A DNA stretch of 64,000 nucleotides from Cellulomonas cellasea. Lineage in GTDB: Bacteria; Actinomycetota; Actinomycetes; Actinomycetales; Cellulomonadaceae. A program made the translations under genes and the position numbers. The stretch is taken from positions 112,058 to 176,057 of the forward strand of contig NZ_BJLR01000022.1 in NCBI RefSeq assembly GCF_006538745.1. The letters are read 5' to 3'. This document shows positions 27,624 through 36,641 of this stretch, in pieces. Each line of letters starts with the position of its first letter. Positions within the stretch are counted from its first letter, which is position 1. The notes under the pieces were generated by a model. It did no database searches and was not told where the DNA came from. It saw only the letters and a program-made list of their open reading frames with translations.

Positions 27624-29390
27624 TCAGCCCGGGAAGTACGGGTCCCGCACCCCGGTCGCGACCTCGCTCCAGCTCGCGTTCACGCCGGGGAGCCAGAACA
27701 GCCGGCCGTCGGACGTCGCGACGTACAGCGAGCGCTGCCCCTTGCCGCCCGCGATCGCGACCGCGTCCTCGAGCGCCGGGAGCGCGCGCGTCTGGCCGGA
27801 GAGCGGCACGAGGTGGTACGCCGCGCTCGTCGCGACGCCCGAGCGCCCGAGCACGCCGAGCGTCGCGTCGTCGACCCACACGAGCTCGGTCGCGTCGACC
27901 AGCGTCGCCCCGGCGCCGAGCGGCTCCCCGAGCTGGAGCGGGCTGCCCGAGGCGTCCCGCACGACGCCGGCCACGTCGAGCGCGAGCCCGTCCGAGCCGG
28001 TCGAGAGCACCGCGACGCGGGCACCGTCGCGCGAGACGCGGATCGCCGTGACGCTGCGTCCCGCGAGCCACGGCGCGCTGATGTCGGCGCGCTGACCGTC
28101 GGCGCGGACCGCGACGAGCAGGCCGGCCGGCCCGGGGTACGCGGTCCACGTCCAGCTCAGCCGGTCGACGGACGGCGCGAGCAGCCCGGGCCCGCTCAGG
28201 ATCGTCTCCGTCGGCGCGTCGCCGACCCCGACGCGCACGAGGTCGCCCGCGTCGGACCGCGCCACGCGGACGTTGCCGCGCTCGTTGCGCGCGAGGTCGT
28301 GCACCGCGCGCCCCCCGAGGTCGGGCGGCTCGAGCAGCGGGACGAGCTCGCCGTTCGTCAGCTGCACGACCGTGTCGCCCGAGACGACCTCGAGGACCGC
28401 GTCGGTGTCGACGCCGTGCCGGAGGTCGGTCGCGGAGGCCGTGAGCGGGACGCCGCCCGCGGTGACCTCGACCGCCCGCACCCCGGGGATCGCCAGCGAC
28501 GCCTCGATCTGCGCGAGCATCCGCGCGCGCTCCGCGGCGTCCGTCAGCGCCGCCGCCTCCGTCAGGCCGACCGACGCGGTCGAGTCGCTCTCGTCGACCG
28601 GCACCGTCTCGGGCTTGAGCTCGACCCCCTCGGGGATCGCGGACCGCACCGAGTCGCGCAGCCACGGCGACGGGCCCTCGAGCAGCTCGCGGACGATCGA
28701 CGTCGCGATGTTGCGCACCGGGAACCACCGCGTCTCGGGCACGAGGTCGGTGTCGTCGGGCGTGAGGAAGTAGAGGCTCGCCGAGCTGAACAGGTTCTCG
28801 AAGTTCGACTCGTCGAGCACGACCCCGTCCTCGAGGCCCGCGATGCGCCACTGGTCCGAGCTGTCCTGCACGAGGTCGAACGTGAGCGACTCCTCGGCGT
28901 CGGTCGCGGCCTCGGCGTAGCGGCCGTCGGCGTCGATGCGCGCGGCGACCGTCAGCGTCACCTGGACCTGCGACTCGTTGACGACGGTGAACGTCGGGCT
29001 GCTCGTCGTCGGGTAGACCACGACGCTCTCGCGCGGCTTCCACGCCGCGCGCGCGTCCCCGGCGAGGTACTCGCGCGCCGCCCGGAAGTCCCCGCCGCGG
29101 CGCGGGTCGCGGCTGAACCCGGCCTGGCTCGCCTTGAGGAACCCCACGACGATGCCCTGGGGGTCCGCGTCGAGGGCGGGGCGGTCGGCCAGGGGCACCA
29201 CGGCCGGGCCGGCGTCGCTGACCTCGCCGTCGCCGACCTCGACCGGCCCCGACGTCGGCATCGCGACGCACGCGGACAGCACCCACAGCGCCGGGAGGAC
29301 GAGCGCGAGCGCGGACGCGACGGTCCGGCGGCGTGCCGCCCCCGGTGCACGCCGGGGCACCCGCAGTGCGGGGCGGGGCGTCGGGGTCAT
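27624..29390 (-). CDS. lpqB: Lipoprotein LpqB (MtrAB modulator)
   Basis: A 588-residue lipoprotein. The signal peptide ends in the lipobox LSAC (Cys41). A GerMN domain covers about residues 160-310 and a beta-propeller covers the rest (about 330-588). In mycobacteria LpqB interacts with the extracytoplasmic domain of MtrB and affects cell wall metabolism and division. Its ATG overlaps the mtrB stop by 4 bases, completing the coupled mtrA-mtrB-lpqB operon. Confidence 0.96.
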   Translation of the reverse strand: MTPTPRPALRVPRRAPGAARRRTVASALALVLPALWVLSACVAMPTSGPVEVGDGEVSDAGPAVVPLADRPALDADPQGIVVGFLKASQAGFSRDPRRGGDFRAAREYLAGDARAAWKPRESVVVYPTTSSPTFTVVNESQVQVTLTVAARIDADGRYAEAATDAEESLTFDLVQDSSDQWRIAGLEDGVVLDESNFENLFSSASLYFLTPDDTDLVPETRWFPVRNIATSIVRELLEGPSPWLRDSVRSAIPEGVELKPETVPVDESDSTASVGLTEAAALTDAAERARMLAQIEASLAIPGVRAVEVTAGGVPLTASATDLRHGVDTDAVLEVVSGDTVVQLTNGELVPLLEPPDLGGRAVHDLARNERGNVRVARSDAGDLVRVGVGDAPTETILSGPGLLAPSVDRLSWTWTAYPGPAGLLVAVRADGQRADISAPWLAGRSVTAIRVSRDGARVAVLSTGSDGLALDVAGVVRDASGSPLQLGEPLGAGATLVDATELVWVDDATLGVLGRSGVATSAAYHLVPLSGQTRALPALEDAVAIAGGKGQRSLYVATSDGRLFWLPGVNASWSEVATGVRDPYFPG

Positions 29391-31129
29391 CGCGCCTCCA
29401 GGTGGTCGTGCTTGTGCTCGTGGTCGGCGTCGTGGTGCAGGTCCGCGAGCTCGGGGAGCGCGGCCGGGTCGACGCCGTGCCGCTGCTCGCGCGGCGCCGG
29501 GTCGGCCGCGTCCTCGGGCTCGAGCGGGAGCGGCGACGAGACGAGCCGGATGCCCGCGCGCCGCGGCAGCGTGAGCCGGAAGACCGCGCCGCCGCCGGGC
29601 CGCCCCCACGCCTCGAGCCAGCCGCCGTGCAGGTGCGCGTCCTCGAGCGAGATCGCGAGGCCGAGCCCGCTGCCGCCGATGGTCCGTGCGCGCGCCGGGT
29701 CGGCCCGCCAGAACCGGTCGAAGACATGCTCCGCGACCTCGCGGGTCATCCCGACGCCGTGGTCGCGCACCGTGACCGCGACCGCCTGGGGGTCCCCGGC
29801 GAGCGTGACCTCGACCGGCGACCCCTCGGCGTGCTCGATCGCGTTGACGACGAGGTTGCGCAGGATCCGCTCGACGCGGCGGGGGTCGACGTCCGCGACC
29901 ACCGGCTCGGCGGGCAGGTCGACGCTCAGCCAGGTCGCGCGCACCTCGGCGAGCTGCACGGCCTGGTCGATCACGGCGTTGACCGCGTCGCGCACGTCGC
30001 GCCGCTCCGCGTCGAGCACCGCCGCGCCGGCGTCGAACCGGCTGATCTCGAGGAGGTCGACGAGCAGGTCCTCGAAGCGGTCGAGCTGGGTCTGCAGCAG
30101 CTCCGCGGAGCGCTTCGCGGAGGGCTCGAAGTCGTGCCGGGCGCCGTGCAGCACCTCCCCGGCCATGCGGATCGTCGTCAGGGGCGTGCGCAGCTCGTGC
30201 GAGACGTCCGACACGAAGCGGCGCTGCAGCGCCCCGAGCGCCTCGAGGCGGTTGATCTGGTCCTGCAGGCTCACGGCCATCTCGTTGAACGAGCGCCCGA
30301 GCGAGGCGATCTCGTCCTGCCCGCGCACGGGCATCCGCTCGTCGAGGTGCCCGTCGGCGAGCCGCTCGGCGACCTGCGCCGCGATCCGCACGGGCCGCAC
30401 GACCTGCCGCGTGACGACCCACGTCATCGAGCCCAGCAGCACCGTGAGCGCGAGCGCGCCGATCCCGAGCACCCGCTGGAGGAACTCGAGCTGCTCCTGC
30501 TCCGCTTCCAGGCTGTAGAGGAAGTACAGCTCGTGGGTCCCCACGACGGGGAGCGTCACGGTCTCGCCCACGAGGACCGCGGGCACCTCGCGCGCGGGTG
30601 CGCCGTCGCCGTCGGTGCTCCCCCGCGGCCACGCGACCGACTGCCAGCGCTGGCCCTCGCCGCTCGCGGTCGCCTCCCGGAGCTCGGGTGAGATGAGGTC
30701 GACGAGCTCGGGGTCGGTCGCGCCCGCGGTCACGAGCTGCAGGGCGGCCGCCTGGCCCTGCGCCCGCAGGAGGAACACCTCGCGCTGCTCCGAGCCGCCC
30801 GTGCTCAGGACCGTGGCGACGTCGATGAGGAGCTGCTGAACCTCGGACCCGGTCGACGCGGTCGAGCCCGTGAACGAGCTCTGCGCCTGCTGCGTCCCGC
30901 GTGCGCTCTCGCGCAGGATCTGCTCCATGCGCTGCGCGAACAGCCCGTCCTGGATGCGGTCGGACAGGTAGGCCCCCAGGCAGGCCAGCGCGACCAGGCC
31001 GATCGCGAGCGTCGTGACGACGACCCGCACCTGGAGCGACTCGCGCCACGCCCCCGCCAGCGCACGCTCGCGCCGGGTCAGCCGCAGCCGCGCGAGCCGC
31101 AGCGCCCGGCGGGCCCGGAACGCGTTCAC
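29387..31129 (-). CDS. mtrB: Sensor histidine kinase MtrB
   Basis: A 580-residue kinase partner of MtrA. TM1 at about 36-56 and TM2 near 220-243 flank an extracytoplasmic sensor. HAMP is followed by HisKA with phosphoacceptor His311 in VSDVSHELRTPLT, then the HATPase domain (NLVVNAIEHAEG, GSGLGLAISLEDAHLHGG). MtrAB controls cell-wall hydrolase and osmoprotection genes. The GTG start overlaps the mtrA stop (GTGA) and the stop overlaps lpqB (ATGA). The C-terminal 18 residues are strikingly His-rich (DLHHDADHEHKHDHLEAR), beyond the conserved kinase. Confidence 0.97.
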   Translation of the reverse strand: MNAFRARRALRLARLRLTRRERALAGAWRESLQVRVVVTTLAIGLVALACLGAYLSDRIQDGLFAQRMEQILRESARGTQQAQSSFTGSTASTGSEVQQLLIDVATVLSTGGSEQREVFLLRAQGQAAALQLVTAGATDPELVDLISPELREATASGEGQRWQSVAWPRGSTDGDGAPAREVPAVLVGETVTLPVVGTHELYFLYSLEAEQEQLEFLQRVLGIGALALTVLLGSMTWVVTRQVVRPVRIAAQVAERLADGHLDERMPVRGQDEIASLGRSFNEMAVSLQDQINRLEALGALQRRFVSDVSHELRTPLTTIRMAGEVLHGARHDFEPSAKRSAELLQTQLDRFEDLLVDLLEISRFDAGAAVLDAERRDVRDAVNAVIDQAVQLAEVRATWLSVDLPAEPVVADVDPRRVERILRNLVVNAIEHAEGSPVEVTLAGDPQAVAVTVRDHGVGMTREVAEHVFDRFWRADPARARTIGGSGLGLAISLEDAHLHGGWLEAWGRPGGGAVFRLTLPRRAGIRLVSSPLPLEPEDAADPAPREQRHGVDPAALPELADLHHDADHEHKHDHLEAR

Positions 31130-31809
31130 TGCGGGGTCGTGCCCGCCTTGTAGCCGACGCCGCGCACGGTCACGACGATCTCCGGTCGCTCCGGGTCCGC
31201 CTCGATCTTCGAGCGCAGGCGCTGCACGTGGACGTTGACGAGCCGGGTGTGGGCGGCGTGCCGGTAGCCCCACACGCGCTCGAGCAGCACCTCGCGCGTG
31301 AAGACCTGCCACGGCTTGCGTGCGAGCGCGACGAGGAGGTCGAACTCGAGCGGCGTGAGGGAGATCTGCTCGCCGTCGCGCGTCACCCGGTGGCCCGTGA
31401 CGTCGATCGTCAGGTCGCCGATCGCGAGGTGCTCGGGCGCGGGCTCGTCGCTGCGGCGCAGCCGCGCCCGGACCCGCGCGATGAGCTCCTTGGGCTTGAA
31501 CGGCTTGGAGATGTAGTCGTCGGCCCCGGACTCGAGGCCCAGCACGACGTCGACGGTGTCGGCCTTCGCGGTGAGCATGACGATCGGGACGCCCGACTCG
31601 GACCGGATGAGGCGGCACACCTCGGTGCCGTCCTTGCCGGGCAGCATGAGGTCGAGCAGCACGAGGTCGGGCTGCGACGCACGGAACACCGCGAGCGCGT
31701 CGTCGCCGTCCGCGCAGAACACCGGTTCGAGCCCCTCGGAGCGGAGCACGATGCCGATCATCTCTGCGAGAGCGGTGTCGTCGTCGACCACCAGCACACG
31801 ACCCTTCAT
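31126..31809 (-). CDS. mtrA: Response regulator MtrA
   Basis: A 227-residue OmpR/PhoB-type regulator. The receiver domain has phospho-acceptor Asp53 (LLDLMLPGKDG), Thr in MLTAKAD and Lys in ISKPFKP. The winged-helix DNA-binding domain includes LTPLEFDLLVALARKPWQVF and RLVNVHVQRLRSKIE. It is the first gene of the mtrA-mtrB-lpqB operon and an essential regulator of cell division and wall metabolism in several actinobacteria. ATG at 31809 fits the family length. The sequence GATCAT precedes it by 6 bases, similar to the leaderless pattern elsewhere in the window. Confidence 0.98.
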   Translation of the reverse strand: MKGRVLVVDDDTALAEMIGIVLRSEGLEPVFCADGDDALAVFRASQPDLVLLDLMLPGKDGTEVCRLIRSESGVPIVMLTAKADTVDVVLGLESGADDYISKPFKPKELIARVRARLRRSDEPAPEHLAIGDLTIDVTGHRVTRDGEQISLTPLEFDLLVALARKPWQVFTREVLLERVWGYRHAAHTRLVNVHVQRLRSKIEADPERPEIVVTVRGVGYKAGTTPQ

Positions 31810-31973
31810 GCGCACATGATCGCACCGCGCGCGCCACGGACGCACCGACGTCACTCGTGCGCGTCGGTGCGGGGGCGCTGCGCCACGTGCGCGCCCTGCC
31901 GTGGCACGATGAGCCGGCACGGCGCAGCACGAGCGCCGCACCGGTGCCTGCGCAGAACAGGGAGCGAGACGCG

Positions 31974-33254
31974 ATGACGACCCCGCACGAGGACGCACCG
32001 GGACAGCCGGCACCGGGGGCTCCCGTGCCGCCGCCGCCCGTCCCGCCCACCGGGGGCAGCCCCGCGCCGGGCGCGTCCGGGTGGGGCCCCGTGCCGGGCT
32101 ACGCGCAGCCGACGCCGCCGGTGCCCGTTCCGCCCGCGGGCTACCCGACCGGCCCCGTCCCGCCGTCGCCGCCGCCCGGTCAGCCGGGGTACGGCCAGCC
32201 GGGCGGGTACGGCCAGCCCGGGTACGGCCAGCCGGGCGGGTACGGGCAGCCCGGCGGGTACGGAGGTCCCGGGTACGGGGCTCCGGGCTACGGCGCCCCG
32301 CTGCCGCCCGTCGCCGCGCTCCAGCCGGGCATCGTGCCGCTGCGGCCGCTCGGGCTCGGCGAGGTGCTCGACGGCGCCTTCCGCGCGGTGCGCGCCAACC
32401 CGCGCGTCATGTTCGGCCTCACGGCCGTCGTCGTGACGGTCGTCGTCGCGCTCATGTCGGCGGTCACCTGGTACCTCACCGGCATCCTCGCGGGCGCGCT
32501 CGGCGACGTGACGAGCTCGCTCGACCCCGACGGCATGCTGGGCCTGCGCGACCAGATGGGGTCGGTGCTCGCCGCCCTGCTCACCACGCCGTTCCTCGCG
32601 CTCGCCGCGACGATCCTGACCGGCCTGCTCATCGTCTCGGTCAGCCGCTCGGTCATCGGCCAGACCGTGAGCATGGGCGAGGTCGTGCGCCTCGCGCGCG
32701 GCCGCGTCTGGTCCGTCGTCGGCTTCAGCCTGCTCGTCGGCGTGGTCTGGGTCGCCGTCCTCGCCGCCTACGGGGCCGCGATCGGGGCGCTCGCCGCGAA
32801 CGAGATCTGGTGGGCCGTCGCCGTCGTCGCGCTCGTCGGCGGCCTCGCGCTGCTGGTCGCCGGCACCTGGATCACCGTGCGGACGCTCCTCGTGCCGCCC
32901 GCGCTCATGCTCGAGGGCGGCCGGTTCTGGGCGACCGTCGCACGCGGGTGGCGCCTGACCCGCGGGAGCTTCTGGCGCCTGCTGGGCATCTACGTGCTGG
33001 TCAACGTCATCGTGCAGATCGTCAGCCAGACGATCGCGGTGCCCGCCGTCACGGCCGCGATGGTCCCGTTCGACGACCCGATGATGACGTCGTTCGGGTC
33101 GATCGCGGTCAGCTCGGTCGCGCAGATCATCGCGCTCACGCTGACCACGGTGTTCTCGGCGGCCGTCGTCGCGCTGCTGTACATCGACGTGCGGATGCGC
33201 CGGGAGGGCCTCGACGTCGAGCTCGCCCGCGCGGCCGACGAGCGGGTCGCGTGA
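31974..33254 (+). CDS. Multi-pass membrane protein with Pro/Gly/Tyr-rich N-terminus (DUF7847-type)
   Basis: A 426-residue protein. The first 115 residues are a Pro/Gly/Gln/Tyr-rich tract with repeated GYGQPG units. About six membrane helices follow, beginning VMFGLTAVVVTVVVALMSAV. Annotated relatives are called glycerophosphoryl diester phosphodiesterase membrane-domain proteins, but no catalytic phosphodiesterase part is present. The function is unknown. Its stop overlaps the DUF4129 start (GTGA), placing it at the head of the MoxR/DUF58 operon. The ribosome binding site GGGAG lies about 9 bases before the ATG. Confidence 0.78.
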   Translation: MTTPHEDAPGQPAPGAPVPPPPVPPTGGSPAPGASGWGPVPGYAQPTPPVPVPPAGYPTGPVPPSPPPGQPGYGQPGGYGQPGYGQPGGYGQPGGYGGPGYGAPGYGAPLPPVAALQPGIVPLRPLGLGEVLDGAFRAVRANPRVMFGLTAVVVTVVVALMSAVTWYLTGILAGALGDVTSSLDPDGMLGLRDQMGSVLAALLTTPFLALAATILTGLLIVSVSRSVIGQTVSMGEVVRLARGRVWSVVGFSLLVGVVWVAVLAAYGAAIGALAANEIWWAVAVVALVGGLALLVAGTWITVRTLLVPPALMLEGGRFWATVARGWRLTRGSFWRLLGIYVLVNVIVQIVSQTIAVPAVTAAMVPFDDPMMTSFGSIAVSSVAQIIALTLTTVFSAAVVALLYIDVRMRREGLDVELARAADERVA

Positions 33255-34012
33255 CGCTGCTCGCCCTCGCGCACGCGCACGCCGGCGCCCTGGTCACGGG
33301 GCGGGCGGGCGACGTCCCGGTCGAGCCCGGCGCGGACGAGGCGCGACGCTGGGTCGAGCGTGAGCTGCTCGAGCCCGTGTACGACGACAGCCCGAGCCTG
33401 CTCGAGCGGATCCTCGACTGGGTCAGCAGCCTGTTCGACGACGTCCCCGCGCTCGGCCTCGACGGGCGGACCGCCGCGCTCGTCATCGTCGTGCTGCTCG
33501 CGGTGGTCGCCGCCGTCGTGCTGTACGTCGCCGGCCCCGTGCGTCGCGCCCGTCGGTCGGGCGGGGGCGGGATCGTGCTCGGCGGCGACGACACGCGCAC
33601 GGCCGCGCAGCTCCGCGCCGCCGCCGACGCCGCCGCGTCCCGCGGTGACTGGCACGAGGCGGTCGCCGAGCGCTTTCGTGCGGTCGTGCGGTCGCTCGAG
33701 GAGCGCACGGTGCTCGACGAGCGGCCGGGCCGCACCGCGCACGAGGCCGTCGAGGCCGCGGCGTACCGCCTGCCCCGGTCCGCGCCCGCGCTCCGCGATG
33801 CCGGGCGCCTGTTCGACGACGTCGTCTACGGCGACCAGCCGGCCGGCCCGTCCGACGACGCGCGGCTGCGCGAGGTCGACGCGGCGGTCGCGGCCGAGCG
33901 GCCCCTCGGCACGCCCGCCGACGACGCCGCCACGGACCGGGAGCACGCGCTCGCTGCGGCCGGCGACGGCGGGACCGGCGCCGACGAGACGCCCGGCGGG
34001 GGGACCCGATGA
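33251..34012 (+). CDS. DUF4129 domain membrane protein
   Basis: A 253-residue protein with a short N-terminal extracytoplasmic part, one TM helix (about residues 76-99) and a cytoplasmic DUF4129 helical domain (about 115-215: SRGDWHEAVAERFRAVVRSLEER, then GRLFDDVVYGDQPAG). DUF4129 proteins accompany MoxR ATPases and DUF58 proteins and are presumed part of a membrane chaperone or regulatory complex. It is coupled on both sides by 4-base overlaps (GTGA before, ATGA after). The C-terminus is Ala/Gly/Asp-rich. Confidence 0.83.
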   Translation: MTLLALAHAHAGALVTGRAGDVPVEPGADEARRWVERELLEPVYDDSPSLLERILDWVSSLFDDVPALGLDGRTAALVIVVLLAVVAAVVLYVAGPVRRARRSGGGGIVLGGDDTRTAAQLRAAADAAASRGDWHEAVAERFRAVVRSLEERTVLDERPGRTAHEAVEAAAYRLPRSAPALRDAGRLFDDVVYGDQPAGPSDDARLREVDAAVAAERPLGTPADDAATDREHALAAAGDGGTGADETPGGGTR

Positions 34013-35301
34013 GCACCCCCGCACCCGTCTCGGCGCCCGGTGGCGCGCCCGCCCCGCTCACCGCGCCGGAGGCGGCCGGCACGTCGGCCGGCGCGGCACC
34101 CGGGCCCGGCCCCGCGCCGGTGACGGTCACGGGCGACGGCTCGACCGCACGCTCGCGCGCCGGCTCCCGGTGGCGCCGGTGGCGCTTCCCGCTCGCGGTG
34201 CTGTCGCTGCTCGTGCTCGTCGGGCTGCTCGCCGCGCTCCCCGAGCCGCGCACGTCCACGGTGGCCCTCGCTCCCGACAACGCCGCGCCCGAGGGCGCAC
34301 GGGCCGTCGCGCAGGTCCTCGGCGACCAGGGCGTCGAGGTCACGTACGTGCGCCGGACCTCCGAGGCCGTCGCGGCCGCCGACGCGGGCACCACGCTCCT
34401 CGTCACCGGCGACGCGCTGCTCGGGCTGTCCCAGATGGAGGACCTCGCCGCGACCGGCGCCGACCTCGTCCTGCTCGACCCGACCGCGCTGCTCGACGAG
34501 GTCACGACGGCCGCGACGCGCAGCTGGTCGGGCCCGGACGACACCGCGCCGACGACCCGGACTGCCCGGTGCGAGGACCCGACCGCGGCCGCGGCGGAGA
34601 CGTTCCGGTCCGGGGGTCCCGGGTTCACCGTCCTGGCGCCCGGGGCCGTGACGTGCTTCCCGACGTCGACCGACGACGAGGGCTCGGGGGCGTACCTCGT
34701 CGTCGAGGGCGAGCGCCGGGTCACCGCCTTCGCCGACACCCGGTTCCTGCGCAACGACACCGTCGCCGACGAGGGGCACGCCGCCCTCGCGCTGCGGGCG
34801 CTGGGCCGCCACGAGCAGCTCACCTGGTACGTGCCGTCGCTCGACGACTTCGGGGACGAGGCCACGCCTGCCGGGCCCGGGATCGGCGACCTGCTGCCGC
34901 CCGTCGCCGAGGTGCTCGCGCTCCAGCTGCTCGTGGTCGTCGGCGTCGCTGCGCTGTGGCGCGGGCGGCGGCTGGGCCGGGTCGTCACCGAGCCGCTCCC
35001 CGTGACCGTGCGCGCGGCGGAGACGACGCGCGGACGCGGACGCCTGTACCGTCGGGCACGCTCGTACGGGCACGCCGCCGCCGCGCTGCGGGCCGGGACC
35101 GCCGCCCGCTGTGCGCAGCGGCTGGGCCTGCCCCGGTCGGCCGGTGCGCACGCCGTGATCGACGCGCTCGCGCAGGCCACCCGCCGGCCGGCCGACGAGG
35201 TCGCGGGCCTGCTGTACGGACCACCCCCGAAGGACGACGCCGGGCTGGCGCAGCTGGCCCGCAGGCTCGACGAGCTGGAGAGCGAGGTTCACCGATCGTG
35301 A
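34009..35301 (+). CDS. DUF4350 domain membrane protein
   Basis: A 430-residue protein with a disordered Pro/Ala N-terminus (about 1-55), a TM helix near 60-78, and an extracytoplasmic DUF4350 domain (about 85-290) resembling a Rossmann-like glutamine-amidotransferase fold without obvious catalytic Cys. A second TM lies near 303-320 and a cytoplasmic tail follows. DUF4350 proteins typically sit between DUF4129 and MoxR genes. Overlaps with both neighbours (ATGA, GTGA) indicate coordinated production. Confidence 0.82.
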   Translation: MSTPAPVSAPGGAPAPLTAPEAAGTSAGAAPGPGPAPVTVTGDGSTARSRAGSRWRRWRFPLAVLSLLVLVGLLAALPEPRTSTVALAPDNAAPEGARAVAQVLGDQGVEVTYVRRTSEAVAAADAGTTLLVTGDALLGLSQMEDLAATGADLVLLDPTALLDEVTTAATRSWSGPDDTAPTTRTARCEDPTAAAAETFRSGGPGFTVLAPGAVTCFPTSTDDEGSGAYLVVEGERRVTAFADTRFLRNDTVADEGHAALALRALGRHEQLTWYVPSLDDFGDEATPAGPGIGDLLPPVAEVLALQLLVVVGVAALWRGRRLGRVVTEPLPVTVRAAETTRGRGRLYRRARSYGHAAAALRAGTAARCAQRLGLPRSAGAHAVIDALAQATRRPADEVAGLLYGPPPKDDAGLAQLARRLDELESEVHRS

Positions 35302-36632
35302 CCGAGGCACACCCCACCGAGCCGCGGCAGGCCGCGGACGGGCCGTACGGCGCGCAGCCGCAGACGCCGCTCGACCGGCCCGCCGACGCCGCACCGCAGC
35401 CGGCCCCGGGCGAGCACGCGGCCCCGGCGCCGGCGGCGCCGCCCGCTCCCGCCCCGGCTCCGCAGCCGCAGCCGCAGCCGCAGCACGCTGCCCCGCCCGC
35501 TGCGCAGCCGCAGCACGCTCCGCAGCCGCAGCACGCCGCCGCGCCGGCCCCGCAGCCGCAGCACGCCGCCGCCCCCGCCGCACAGCAGCACGTCGCCGCA
35601 CCGGCGCAGCACGCCCCGGACCTGGTCAAGCAGCCGCAGCCCCAGCACGCCCCGCCCGCGCCGGCCGCCCCGACCGGGCCGTCCCTCGAGCTGCGCTCGG
35701 CCCTCGCGGCCGTCCGCACCGAGGTCGCGAAGGCCGTCGTCGGGCAGGACGCCGCCGTGACGGGGCTGCTCATCGCGCTGCTGTGCCGCGGCCACGTGCT
35801 GCTCGAGGGCGTGCCGGGTGTCGCGAAGACGCTGCTCGTGCGGACGCTCTCCGCCGCGCTCGACCTCGACACCAAGCGGGTGCAGTTCACGCCCGACCTC
35901 ATGCCCGGCGACGTCACGGGCTCGCTCGTGTACGACGCGCGCACCGCGGAGTTCTCCTTCCGCCAGGGGCCGGTCTTCACGAACCTGCTGCTCGCCGACG
36001 AGATCAACCGCACGCCCCCGAAGACCCAGGCGTCGCTGCTCGAGGCCATGGAGGAGCGTCAGGTCTCGGTGGACGGCACCCCGCGCCGCCTGCCCGACCC
36101 GTTCCTGGTCATCGCGACGCAGAACCCGGTCGAGTACGAGGGCACGTACCAGCTGCCCGAGGCCCAGCTCGACCGGTTCCTGCTCAAGCTGACGCTGCCC
36201 CTGCCGGAGCGCGACCAGGAGATCGAGGTCCTCCAGCGGCACGCCGCGGGCTTCGACCCGCGCGACCTCGCCGGTGCGGGCGTGCGGCCCGTCGCGGGCG
36301 TCGCGGTGCTCGGCCGGGCGCGCGACGAGGTCGCCCGGGTGCAGGTCTCGCGCGAGGTGCTCGGGTACGCCGTCGACGTGTGCCGGGCCACGCGGCAGTC
36401 GCCGTCGCTCGCGCTCGGGGTCTCCCCGCGTGGTGCGACCGCGCTGCTCGCGACCTCGCGCGCCTGGGCGTGGCTGTCCGGTCGCGGGTACGTGACGCCG
36501 GACGACGTCAAGGCGCTCGCCCACCCGACCCTGCGGCACCGCGTGCAGCTGCGCGCCGAGGCCGAGCTCGAGGGCGTCACGACGGAGAGCGTGCTCGACA
36601 CCGTGCTGGCCGCCGTCCCCGTCCCCCGCTGA
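35298..36632 (+). CDS. MoxR family AAA+ ATPase
   Basis: A 444-residue MoxR ATPase. The first 130 residues are a Pro/Gln/Ala/His-rich low-complexity extension with many PQPQH-like units, absent from typical MoxR proteins (about 320 residues). The AAA+ core follows: Walker A GVPGVAKTLL, Walker B LLLADEINRTPPKTQ, sensor 1 VIATQNPVE and the C-terminal lid. MoxR proteins act as chaperones that activate partner complexes, often with von Willebrand factor A-like DUF58 proteins, encoded next. The GTG start overlaps the DUF4350 stop. Confidence 0.92.
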   Translation: MTEAHPTEPRQAADGPYGAQPQTPLDRPADAAPQPAPGEHAAPAPAAPPAPAPAPQPQPQPQHAAPPAAQPQHAPQPQHAAAPAPQPQHAAAPAAQQHVAAPAQHAPDLVKQPQPQHAPPAPAAPTGPSLELRSALAAVRTEVAKAVVGQDAAVTGLLIALLCRGHVLLEGVPGVAKTLLVRTLSAALDLDTKRVQFTPDLMPGDVTGSLVYDARTAEFSFRQGPVFTNLLLADEINRTPPKTQASLLEAMEERQVSVDGTPRRLPDPFLVIATQNPVEYEGTYQLPEAQLDRFLLKLTLPLPERDQEIEVLQRHAAGFDPRDLAGAGVRPVAGVAVLGRARDEVARVQVSREVLGYAVDVCRATRQSPSLALGVSPRGATALLATSRAWAWLSGRGYVTPDDVKALAHPTLRHRVQLRAEAELEGVTTESVLDTVLAAVPVPR

Positions 36633-36641
36633 GCCGGCCGC

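Noticed and set aside
29387..31809. Possible second sensor system
   Set aside because: Gene order, coupling and motifs match mtrA-mtrB-lpqB exactly, so this is the housekeeping MtrAB system rather than a new one.
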